The notes under the pieces: generated by a model
What the model was told of the DNA's origin: nothing
The model's database searches: none
The model's input: the letters and a program-made list of their open reading frames with translations, nothing else
Made by a program: the position numbers and the translations under genes
Assembly (NCBI GenBank): GCA_031289015.1
Contig: JAITQG010000044.1
Location: 1-64,000 of the forward strand
From: Lactobacillaceae bacterium
GTDB lineage: Bacteria > Bacillota > Bacilli > Lactobacillales > Lactobacillaceae
Length of the DNA: 64,000 bases
Direction of reading: 5' to 3'
Shown: positions 1 through 7,853 of the stretch, one piece after another
How the letters are laid out: each line of letters begins with the position of its first letter
How positions within the stretch are numbered: position 1 is the stretch's first letter

Positions 1-1
1 A

Positions 2-115
2 AATTTGTTTGCGGGTGGTGAAAACATGCACGGGCGCTTTGAATACGTATCAACGACTGTGATGTCACAAGCTGTGGATTTGGTTTTGAAAATTTCAGAA
101 TTGAACAGCAAGTAA
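2..115 (+). CDS. pepT: Peptidase T (tripeptide aminopeptidase), C-terminal fragment, truncated by window start
   Basis: Frame 2 reads [37 protein letters not shown], resembling the PepT C-terminus (AGGxNxHGxxEFV..). Confidence 0.7.
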   Translation, partial: NLFAGGENMHGRFEYVSTTVMSQAVDLVLKISELNSK

Positions 116-129
116 ACAAGGGGTAAGGC

Positions 130-774
130 ATGAATCAACCATGGTGGCAACATAAAATTGTTTGGGGCTTAGGCCTGCTAGGTGCGGTGATGTGGGTACT
201 GACACCGTTGTTAGGGGCACTAGTTTGGCCATTGTATCAACCAGTGCAACATCCGATCGCCATTTTGACGGCCGCAGACAACACGTTTCGGACTGTTTTT
301 GTGAATTTTGGTATCATGGCCGGCTTGTTTATCATGATTTTCTTACTGGCGTTGAGCGAGTATTTCAAACATGAAAAACAACATTCCATTGCCAACAAAA
401 TCTTTCAAGTTATGTTGACCTTGCTGTTCTTATTAGCCTTTGATTGGTTTTGGCCGTTACGCTCAATTTCGCAAGCAGCGTTAGTCCCACACGTCTGGCA
501 AGTCCGTGATGGCGTTGCTGGCGTTATCTTGGTGCTTGTCGCGTTGAGTTACTGGCAATTGGGTCGAAGTCTAGAATACGGACAACAACGCTCTCTGGGC
601 AATCTGTGGCGTTTGGCAGGGGTGTTGCTAATACTCTTTGCATTGGTGGCTGGTATGGTCAATCTCTTGGGTTGGCCATTGACAGGCTTGTTTGATCAAT
701 TACAAAATTTGGTGACGATTGTCCCAATTTTTTATACAAGTTGGCATATTATCCGCCTCGCCGAACATAAGTGA
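130..774 (+). CDS. Multi-pass membrane protein, unknown function
   Basis: 214 aa ORF with several hydrophobic helices. Confidence 0.7.
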   Translation: MNQPWWQHKIVWGLGLLGAVMWVLTPLLGALVWPLYQPVQHPIAILTAADNTFRTVFVNFGIMAGLFIMIFLLALSEYFKHEKQHSIANKIFQVMLTLLFLLAFDWFWPLRSISQAALVPHVWQVRDGVAGVILVLVALSYWQLGRSLEYGQQRSLGNLWRLAGVLLILFALVAGMVNLLGWPLTGLFDQLQNLVTIVPIFYTSWHIIRLAEHK

Positions 775-812
775 ACTGGCTAAGGTAGAATTTGATTTAA
801 AACAAGAAGGAT

Positions 813-860
813 ACTAAAACCCCTTGAGTTGGACTAAACACCCACTCAAGGGGTTTTAGT
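813..860. terminator. Strong hairpin, 17-bp perfect stem (actaaaaccccttgagt / actcaaggggttttagt)
   Basis: Perfect inverted repeat 813-829 / 844-860 after the 130-774 ORF. Confidence 0.7.
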
Positions 861-975
861 ATGTCTTTTAAATGACTGGAGCTAAGGCTTAAATTCGATT
901 GAGATAGGATTTGCAAATTTACAAACTATTATATATAGTTAAGGGAGTTATTTTGTTAAACATAAGGAGTTAGAC

Positions 976-1341
976 ATGAAAAAAATCGGATTGTTTTTCT
1001 TAGGGGAACTGACTAAAATTAACACAGCATCAAAGTATGTTCTGTTAGCTATTGGTATCCTATTCATTGTCGCTACTTTTAAATACCACAACTATCTAAG
1101 TATTTGGCTGATGATTCTAGCCATTATTTTGGCATTTTCAAAAAAACAGACGAATACTAAACCTTTATATACACCATCGAAAAAGGTGCTGATCACTTCA
1201 CTTGTGCTTGGGTTAGGCATTTTGATATTTAGTATTGAGCTATTTTTATTGGACATAACTATTTATGGAGCCATATGTCTAGTGATTGGTGTCGGTTTTA
1301 TTGCAATATCGGTTTTTTGCTTACGTAATAAGCAATCATAA
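976..1341 (+). CDS. Small membrane protein, unknown function
   Basis: 121 aa hydrophobic ORF with upstream ataaggag RBS. Confidence 0.65.
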   Translation: MKKIGLFFLGELTKINTASKYVLLAIGILFIVATFKYHNYLSIWLMILAIILAFSKKQTNTKPLYTPSKKVLITSLVLGLGILIFSIELFLLDITIYGAICLVIGVGFIAISVFCLRNKQS

Positions 1342-1456
1342 ATGCGCCTCATAAATCCACTGGAAGGGCTAGCGCGTACGCTAGTCCTTTTTTTGGTGCT
1401 GAATTTTTACGGAGTGTTAGAATTTTAGACAAGATATCAAGGAGGCGAAGTATATC

Positions 1457-1825
1457 ATGTATTTAACAATCACTGATGCCGCAATGGAGCATATCACACC
1501 AATTTTAAATAAAACCCCTAATAGCCGATTAATCATGATGTATGAAGATGGTGTTTCACCATATTCACATCACGGCGAAGTAGCTATGCAAGTCTCATTT
1601 GTCTTTGCCGTGGTACGTGAGGATCAACTCTTAGCACCTTGGTTTGATGAAACTATTGATTCAAACGTGGGCCCATTACCAATCAAGGGCTATTCAAAAG
1701 ACTATATGGTTGATAATATGGTTTTGGATGGTAAAAAGTTTGGTAGCGTCGTATTGCGTGGGGATTCTGGCACGATTGATGACACCCCAGAAATTCGTGA
1801 CGAGACGCAAACTGTTACAGAATAA
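1457..1825 (+). CDS. HesB/YqkB-like (iron-sulfur cluster biosynthesis family) protein without cysteines
   Basis: MYLTITDAAMEHI..DDGV-like motif..IKGYS..; paralog of 42704-43096; RBS aaggagg. Confidence 0.65.
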   Translation: MYLTITDAAMEHITPILNKTPNSRLIMMYEDGVSPYSHHGEVAMQVSFVFAVVREDQLLAPWFDETIDSNVGPLPIKGYSKDYMVDNMVLDGKKFGSVVLRGDSGTIDDTPEIRDETQTVTE

Positions 1826-1877
1826 TCGTAAGTAAATCTTAAACACTATGCTAAAAGGCTTACTGGGTGGGACATCG

Positions 1878-1911
1878 AATTGATGACAAGTGAAATTGCT
1901 TGTCATCAATT
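1878..1911. repeat. 13-bp perfect inverted repeat inside a longer imperfect palindrome (~1839-1943)
   Basis: aattgatgacaag (1878-1890) / cttgtcatcaatt (1899-1911). Confidence 0.75.
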
Positions 1912-1923
1912 TGGCTTAAAGGC

Positions 1924-1952
1924 TTGCTTTTAGCGAGGTAAGTGTGTAATAT
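1924..1952 (+). promoter_or_regulatory. Putative sigma-A promoter for rpmG-rpsN (TTGCTT-N17-TAATAT)
   Basis: -35 at 1924-1929, -10 at 1947-1952, 17-bp spacing. Confidence 0.5.
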
Positions 1953-1981
1953 TAGTATTTGTAATTTACTAGCTATTGTCT

Positions 1982-2057
1982 ACGACGCAAGCTTGGGGTT
2001 TGGCCCAATGCAGTCAAACCTGTCGTTTACATTAGTTGGCCGGGGGCACCTGACCAA
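1982..2057 (+). promoter_or_regulatory. Candidate structured 5' leader of rpmG-rpsN
   Basis: Nested stems ACGAC/GTCGT (1982-1986/2022-2026) and GGTTTG/CAAACC (1997-2002/2015-2020), then TTGG/CCAA (2036-2039/2054-2057). Confidence 0.4.
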
Positions 2058-2083
2058 ATATCATAATTCAAGGAGTGATGTTA

Positions 2084-2233
2084 ATGCGCATTAACATTTT
2101 GTTAGAAGCCGCCGAAACAGGTGAGCGTATCTATCTTACTTCTAAGAATCGTCGTAACACACCAGACCGCTTGGAGCTTAAGAAGTATTCTCCAAAGTTG
2201 CGTCGCGTTACTACATTCAAGGAGGTTAAGTAA
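2084..2233 (+). CDS. rpmG: 50S ribosomal protein L33, Cys-free (zinc-independent) form
   Basis: [52 protein letters not shown] aaggag; below ORF-track length cutoff. Confidence 0.92.
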   Translation: MRINILLEAAETGERIYLTSKNRRNTPDRLELKKYSPKLRRVTTFKEVK

Positions 2234-2235
2234 TC

Positions 2236-2505
2236 ATGGCTAAGAAGTCTAAGATCGCTAAGGCTAAGAAAATTGAAGCAACGGTTGCTAAGTATGCTGA
2301 CAAGCGTGCTGCATTGAAGGAAGCTGGAGACTACATTGGTTTGTCTAAGTTACCTCGCAATGCGTCACCTGTACGTATGCACAACCGTGACCAACTTGAC
2401 GGTCGTCCTCATGCTTACATGCGTGAGTTCGGCGTTTCACGTTTGAATTTCCGTCAATTGGCACACAAGGGATTGATTCCTGGTGTTAAGAAGGCTTCTT
2501 GGTAA
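2236..2505 (+). CDS. rpsN: 30S ribosomal protein S14, Cys-free (zinc-independent) form
   Basis: [51 protein letters not shown]. Confidence 0.95.
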   Translation: MAKKSKIAKAKKIEATVAKYADKRAALKEAGDYIGLSKLPRNASPVRMHNRDQLDGRPHAYMREFGVSRLNFRQLAHKGLIPGVKKASW

Positions 2506-2529
2506 TCTGCATTTTACCTTAAGTCTTAA

Positions 2530-2566
2530 AGAGACTCGCAAATTTATTTGCGGGTCTTTTTTGTCT
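2530..2566 (+). terminator. Rho-independent terminator after rpsN
   Basis: agactcgcaaatttatttgcgggtcttttttgtct. Confidence 0.8.
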
Positions 2567-2741
2567 ACTGCTTTCTGCTTAATAAAGCATGGCGACAAAT
2601 ATGGCAATGAAACGTCTTGATTGATTTATTGTAAAGATAAGAAAATAATAAGAATTTAATAATAAAAAAATAATAAACGCCTGGTAAACTAATGTTTATA
2701 GCAAAGTTACAAGCGTATCTTAGAAGGAATGGTGAATGTAC

Positions 2742-3134
2742 ATGACTAAAAAAATTAAATGGTTAATCGGTTCTGGAGTGTTATTGGTAGTCATCTTAAT
2801 CGCATCAGTAGTGGGTTATACAAACTATGATCGGGTATACAACTATTTTTATCCATCAACACACATGGTCTTGAAAATACCACAAGCGCAAGGTTCAAAA
2901 GCATTTTATTACGCATTTCCAAAGAATGCGAAAGAACAAATTACTAATGCTGCGGACAACGTAAAAACTATCACGATTGAGGCGTATGATTTGAATGGTA
3001 ATCAAATTTTGAAACCCACGACAATTAAGGCTGGTAAAGCGATAAAATTGTCGCCCAAAACATTTTCTTATAAGCAAAAAATCAAATATGTTGTGAAAGC
3101 CGAACCTGCAACTTATGTAGTTTCATTTTCATAA
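2742..3134 (+). CDS. Hypothetical protein with one N-terminal membrane anchor
   Basis: MTKKIKWLIGSGVLLVVILIASVVGY hydrophobic N-terminus followed by soluble domain. Confidence 0.65.
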   Translation: MTKKIKWLIGSGVLLVVILIASVVGYTNYDRVYNYFYPSTHMVLKIPQAQGSKAFYYAFPKNAKEQITNAADNVKTITIEAYDLNGNQILKPTTIKAGKAIKLSPKTFSYKQKIKYVVKAEPATYVVSFS

Positions 3135-3141
3135 AGTAACC

Positions 3142-3181
3142 AAAAATGTGGTGAACGCTAATTTGCATTCACCACATTTTT
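3142..3181. terminator. Bidirectional terminator between convergent genes
   Basis: aaaaatgtggtgaa / ttcaccacattttt. Confidence 0.8.
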
Positions 3182-4959
3182 TAGTTATTCATGTCCAAGA
3201 TGGCATCAAAGACCGCTTGGGGCAATTCAATATCACTAGCGGCTTGACCAGCGCGCCGGAGTTGTTCTTGCTTTTTAGAAACTTTAGTCCCTTTTGCAGC
3301 AACTTTACGTAGGGGTGGGATGTTTTCACGCGCAACGACCCGGCCTTCAATCACCGCTTGCACGGGCATTTGCTGGAGCTTACGGGGCACTAAATCGCGC
3401 AACTTTTGGACCGTGTCTTGGCCAAATTGAGTAGCGCGCATCCGATGAACCACGAAAGTCAGGGCATCAACACTGGCATAATCGATGGCGATATCAATGC
3501 GTACCATATCTGATTCTTCATAATCGGCGAGTTCAGTTGAGAGCGTCGCAAATCCGTGAGAAGCTGATTTCAATTCATTAAAAAAATCATAGGCAATTTC
3601 TGAAATGGGCATTTTATACGTCACAACCAACATTGAACCTAGTGTGTCCAAATCTTCGAGGATGCCCCGACGCCCTTCAGCCAGGCGCATGATGTCGTTG
3701 AGCATTTCATTGGGCAAAGTCATCTTAGCGTGCACATAAGGTTCTTCTACCTTAGCAATATCAGCAAAGTAGGGAAATTGCGTGGGGTTTTCCACAAAGA
3801 CGACTTCATTGTTCTTTTTGAGGGTAACTTTAAATGTCGAATTAGGCATCGTGGTTAATACATCGAGGCCAAATTCTTGTTGCAAGCGTTCGCGGATGAT
3901 TTGTAAATGGAAAATTCCGAGGAAGCCACCGCGAAAGCCCATTCCAAGCGCTTCAGATTGTTCGGGCTCGTATTGAAAGGCCGCGTCATTTAACGACAAT
4001 TTTTCCACGGCAATTTTCAAATCTTTATATTCACTGCCGCGTGGATACAAGCCGGCATACACCATCGGTTGGACTTGTTGGTAACCAGGCAATGGGGTAT
4101 CAGCCGGGGTTTTGGCCAAGGTGATTGTTTCACCAACGCGCACGGCATGGGCATCCTTAATCCCGGTCACGACATAGCCAACGTCACCAGCCGACAATTG
4201 GTCTAATGGCGTATTAAATGGCGCAAAGACCCCAACTTCTTTGTTTTGTGATTGCAGGTCTTGGGCCATCAACAAAATATCAGCTTGCGTTTTCAAGACC
4301 CCATCAAAAATCCGCACGAGGGCGATTACGCCTTTATAGGGATCAAACTTAGAATCAAACACCAAGGCTTTAAGCGGAGCGGTTTCATCACCAGTAGGGG
4401 CTGGAATGCGGTCACGAATCGCGGTCAAGACAGCATCAACGCCCAGCCCAGACTTAGCGGAGATTTTCAAAATTTCAGCTTCCGTAAAGTTTTCATCGAG
4501 CGCCAAAATTTCTTCGACGGTTTTATCCACATCGGCCATTTGGTTATCAATTTTATTAACGATGGGGATAATTTTGAGGTTAGCTTCTTTGGCGAGCCGG
4601 AAATTGGCCACAGTTTGTGCCTGGACGCCTTTTGTTGCATCAACCAATAGCAAGACGCCATCAGTCGCTGACAAGCTCCGAGAGACCTCGTAATTGAAGT
4701 CTACGTGACCGGGGGTGTCAATCAAGTTGTATTGATACTCGACACCTTGGTCATCCACGTAATAATTACGGACGGTCCGGGATTTAACTGTCACGCCGTG
4801 CGCTTTTTCAACGGCCATATCGTCAAGGAGTTGAGCGGAAGTTTCGCGCTCACTTACGGTGTTGGTCATTTCCATAATCCGATCCGCCAACGTCGACTTA
4901 CCATGGTCGATATGGGCGATAATCGCAAAGTTGCGGATAAATTTTTGTCGGTCTGACAT
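3181..4959 (-). CDS. lepA: Elongation factor 4-like GTPase (LepA; probably the divergent LepA2 paralog)
   Basis: AHIDHGKSTLADR, DTPGHVDF, NKID GTPase motifs and LepA domain order; altered C-terminal tail. Confidence 0.9.
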   Translation of the reverse strand: MSDRQKFIRNFAIIAHIDHGKSTLADRIMEMTNTVSERETSAQLLDDMAVEKAHGVTVKSRTVRNYYVDDQGVEYQYNLIDTPGHVDFNYEVSRSLSATDGVLLLVDATKGVQAQTVANFRLAKEANLKIIPIVNKIDNQMADVDKTVEEILALDENFTEAEILKISAKSGLGVDAVLTAIRDRIPAPTGDETAPLKALVFDSKFDPYKGVIALVRIFDGVLKTQADILLMAQDLQSQNKEVGVFAPFNTPLDQLSAGDVGYVVTGIKDAHAVRVGETITLAKTPADTPLPGYQQVQPMVYAGLYPRGSEYKDLKIAVEKLSLNDAAFQYEPEQSEALGMGFRGGFLGIFHLQIIRERLQQEFGLDVLTTMPNSTFKVTLKKNNEVVFVENPTQFPYFADIAKVEEPYVHAKMTLPNEMLNDIMRLAEGRRGILEDLDTLGSMLVVTYKMPISEIAYDFFNELKSASHGFATLSTELADYEESDMVRIDIAIDYASVDALTFVVHRMRATQFGQDTVQKLRDLVPRKLQQMPVQAVIEGRVVARENIPPLRKVAAKGTKVSKKQEQLRRAGQAASDIELPQAVFDAILDMNN

Positions 4960-5064
4960 TCAAACCACCTCAATTTCTAAAATGTTATGCTTAAAATCAT
5001 ACCACGCCACCTTACAAATGGGGCAAAAGCGTGTAAAATTACGATAGATATCCTGACGGGAGAC

Positions 5065-5754
5065 ATGATGATGTACGCGAATTTAATTTTTGATTTGGAT
5101 GAAACGCTCTTTGACTTTAAAAAAGGCGAGCAGCTCAGTCTGGAACAGTTGTTTACTAATCACGGCTTGACGAATTTAGATGAATTGGTCGCAGCGTTTA
5201 GGCAACTGAATCATCAAGTTTGGCTAGCCATTCAAGCGGGTGGTGACCGTGATGCATTAATGAATACGCGCTTTGCTAAGCTATTGGCAGAATTTGGTGA
5301 AGTGGTGGATGGACCAGCCATGCAACGCGAATACCATCAGTATTTAAATGACCAAGCCTTTGTGTTTGATGGCGCCCTTGATTTGCTGGCAACCTTACGC
5401 GCGCACCATGGTTTAATCGTGGCCGGGACGAATGGTAGTACGGCTGTGCAAACTAAGCGTCTGGCCAAAGCGGGCCTAACGCCGTATTTTGATGCGGTAT
5501 ATACGTCTGAAACCATTGGGGTGAACAAACCAGATGGGCAATTTTTCCAGTATATTATGCAACAACATCCGGAAATGACGCCTGAAAACACCGTTATGAT
5601 CGGTGACGGCTTGTTACCTGATATCCACGGGGCACAACAAGCTGGACTGCCGACGATTTGGGTGAATTTGTATGACCAACCAAATAATACCGCGTATCAA
5701 AGCGACTACACAGTCACCAGTTACGCGGCATTGGCCAAGTTATTAATAAATTGA
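5065..5754 (+). CDS. HAD-superfamily hydrolase, YjjG-like (putative pyrimidine 5'-nucleotidase)
   Basis: DLDETLFDF, GTNGSTAVQ, KPDGQFF, GDGLLPDI motifs; first ATG after RBS at 5065. Confidence 0.75.
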   Translation: MMMYANLIFDLDETLFDFKKGEQLSLEQLFTNHGLTNLDELVAAFRQLNHQVWLAIQAGGDRDALMNTRFAKLLAEFGEVVDGPAMQREYHQYLNDQAFVFDGALDLLATLRAHHGLIVAGTNGSTAVQTKRLAKAGLTPYFDAVYTSETIGVNKPDGQFFQYIMQQHPEMTPENTVMIGDGLLPDIHGAQQAGLPTIWVNLYDQPNNTAYQSDYTVTSYAALAKLLIN

Positions 5755-6363
5755 ATCCCGATATAAACCAACGACCCGGCCTAAAATGGTAATCCGTTCG
5801 GCTTCCATCACGATGGCTTCTAAAGCGTCATTTTCAGGCTGCAGGCGAATCCAGGTGTCTTGATGAAACAGCCGGCCACTCAGATATTCACCCTTCAGCG
5901 TTTTGACGACGACAATTTCCCCGTTATCGACTTCACTTTGGCGGCGGACAATTAAATTATCACCGTCGATAATGCCCAGTTTCAACAGGGTGTCACCGTG
6001 AAAGCGCATCATAAAGAGGTGATTGCGAAATTGCATCAAATTGGGGGGCAGGGGGAATTGGGGCACTGAGTTGTCATCAAAACCCATCGTGGCCAATTCA
6101 AAAACCGGCATCGTCATTGATAAATCAAAGACCCCCAAGGATTCAAGGCCGGCTTTGGTTAATTCGATGGCGCGTTTTTTATCCCGATCACGGGCGATGA
6201 AGCCGTTTTTTTCTAAGCGATCCAAATGGCCTTGCACGGTTGAAGTCGAATTGAGGCCAACTGCCGCGGCAATTTCTCGCACTGAGGGGGGATAACTTTT
6301 CTCTTTGGTTGCTTGGTACACAAAACGCAAAATCTTGACGCGGGTGGGTTCTGGTTGCTGCAT
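5743..6363 (-). CDS. lexA: LexA-family repressor with apparently degenerate autoprotease domain
   Basis: YPPSVREIAAAVGLNSTSTVQGHLDRLEKNGFI HTH; C-terminal domain aligns to LexA but lacks cleavage/catalytic residues. Confidence 0.9.
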   Translation of the reverse strand: MQQPEPTRVKILRFVYQATKEKSYPPSVREIAAAVGLNSTSTVQGHLDRLEKNGFIARDRDKKRAIELTKAGLESLGVFDLSMTMPVFELATMGFDDNSVPQFPLPPNLMQFRNHLFMMRFHGDTLLKLGIIDGDNLIVRRQSEVDNGEIVVVKTLKGEYLSGRLFHQDTWIRLQPENDALEAIVMEAERITILGRVVGLYRDSIY

Positions 6364-6404
6364 CTGTTCAGCCTCCTTTACAGCTACTTTTGCAATTACT
6401 GTAC

Positions 6405-6418
6405 CGTACTTTTGTTCG
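6405..6418. promoter_or_regulatory. Putative LexA (SOS) box between lexA and the DUF896 gene
   Basis: CGTACTTTTGTTCG versus CGAACNNNNGTTCG (1 mismatch at defined positions). Confidence 0.6.
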
Positions 6419-6490
6419 CATGTGAATTGATAACGTCGATTCTTAATAAAGTGCTAAAACATGGTAAAATAAAGAAAAACAACTGGGAGA

Positions 6491-6751
6491 TTGATGATGA
6501 CAGAAACTGAACACATGTTGGCTGTCCGCACGCGGATTAATGAATTGGCAGCCAAAGCGAAGACAACAGACGGTTTGACGGCTGATGAAGAAACCGAACG
6601 GGCAGCTTTACGGCAAGAATTTTTAGCTAATTTTAAAAAAGCTTTCCGCTCACAAGTAGAAATGTTGCAAGTCTTTGATGACAATGGCAATGAAGTTACG
6701 CCTGATAAAGTCAAAGAGGTGCAACGTGAAAAAGGGATTCGCGAAGACTAA
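6491..6751 (+). CDS. DUF896 (YnzC-like) protein
   Basis: RINELAAKAKTTDGLTADEETERAALRQEFLANFKKAFRSQVEML; divergent from lexA. Confidence 0.85.
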   Translation: MMMTETEHMLAVRTRINELAAKAKTTDGLTADEETERAALRQEFLANFKKAFRSQVEMLQVFDDNGNEVTPDKVKEVQREKGIRED

Positions 6752-6838
6752 AATTGGCCCGACTAAAAAAGACTTAGGCACAAGTGGGCTTTTCGTGCTA
6801 AAATAAATAGTGAATTTATTAATTGGAGAACTTATATA

Positions 6839-7075
6839 ATGAGTACAAGTATTTGGATTTTGATCGTTGTTTTGGCAGCGGTATTAGGTGCAGTTGGGGG
6901 CTTCTTCTTGGCCCGCCGTTCGATGGAAAACTATTTGAAGAAGAACCCACCCATTTCAGAAGAGATGATGAAGTCAATGATGACATCAATGGGACAAAAG
7001 CCTTCACAAAAGCGTTTGAATCAAATGATGGCGCAAATGAAGGCCCAATCACAACAAGCTAATACAAAGAAGTAA
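6839..7075 (+). CDS. YneF family (UPF0154) membrane protein
   Basis: N-terminal TM then [43 protein letters not shown]. Confidence 0.88.
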   Translation: MSTSIWILIVVLAAVLGAVGGFFLARRSMENYLKKNPPISEEMMKSMMTSMGQKPSQKRLNQMMAQMKAQSQQANTKK

Positions 7076-7077
7076 AC

Positions 7078-7112
7078 AAAAAGCTATCAGACGTTTATCT
7101 GATAGCTTTTTT
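7078..7112 (+). terminator. Rho-independent terminator
   Basis: aaaaagctatcagacgtttatctgatagctttttt. Confidence 0.85.
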
Positions 7113-7116
7113 GGTA

Positions 7117-7767
7117 CTATTCGGCTTTCATGAATTCTTCAGTCTTCTCAGGATGTTGATCAACGTATTTAAAATCAGGGTTGATTTGTTGATCAATGGT
7201 TTCAAAGGCTGCAGTTAGTTGATTGCCAAAGGTGGCGATGTTTTCATCATTGAGCTTCAATTTTTTATCGATGATAATTGGGTCACCATATGCGATGGTA
7301 ACTTTTTGATGTTTGAACAAGCCACCCAATGTTAGCGGACCTTGATAAACGGCGGGGACAACTGGGACGCCAGCCATTTTAGCAATCATCAAAGCGCCAC
7401 CCTTCATCTCGTTTGAATGCCGTGACCCAGAAGGAAACATAATCAAACTCAAATCAGTTTTCTTTAACGCATTGACGGGAATCTTGATGACTGATGGGCC
7501 GGGATTGGCGCGGTCAACTGGAAAAGCGTTGCCGTGGCGCAAGATAAAGCCTAAGATTGGATTTTTAAACAATTCGATTTTGGCCATGAAAGTAAAACGC
7601 TTGGGCCAAGTTGCCAAGGCAAAGTAGACCGGATCCCAGATTGTCCGATGGGGGCCAACCAATACATAGTTGCCTTCAGGTAGTTTTTCTTTATTAATAA
7701 TGTCATAACGGCCGTTGACAACCCAGATAATAAAAGCAGCCAAGCCACGTACAAATGAATAAAACAT
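7117..7767 (-). CDS. plsC: 1-acyl-sn-glycerol-3-phosphate acyltransferase (PlsC family)
   Basis: HRTIWD (HX4D), FPSGSR, VPVVPAVYQGP motifs. Confidence 0.85.
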   Translation of the reverse strand: MFYSFVRGLAAFIIWVVNGRYDIINKEKLPEGNYVLVGPHRTIWDPVYFALATWPKRFTFMAKIELFKNPILGFILRHGNAFPVDRANPGPSVIKIPVNALKKTDLSLIMFPSGSRHSNEMKGGALMIAKMAGVPVVPAVYQGPLTLGGLFKHQKVTIAYGDPIIIDKKLKLNDENIATFGNQLTAAFETIDQQINPDFKYVDQHPEKTEEFMKAE

Positions 7768-7853
7768 TTGTTCACCTCGAAATATAAAATAATTGCATGT
7801 AAAATGGTATCATATTTTCAACGAAGATAGTTAATACTTTAGGAGGTTTAATC

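Noticed and set aside
4252-4956. Several + strand ORFs (4252-4650, 4406-4693, 4705-4956) opposite lepA
   Set aside because: Antisense shadow ORFs inside a strongly conserved gene; no RBS or recognisable protein.
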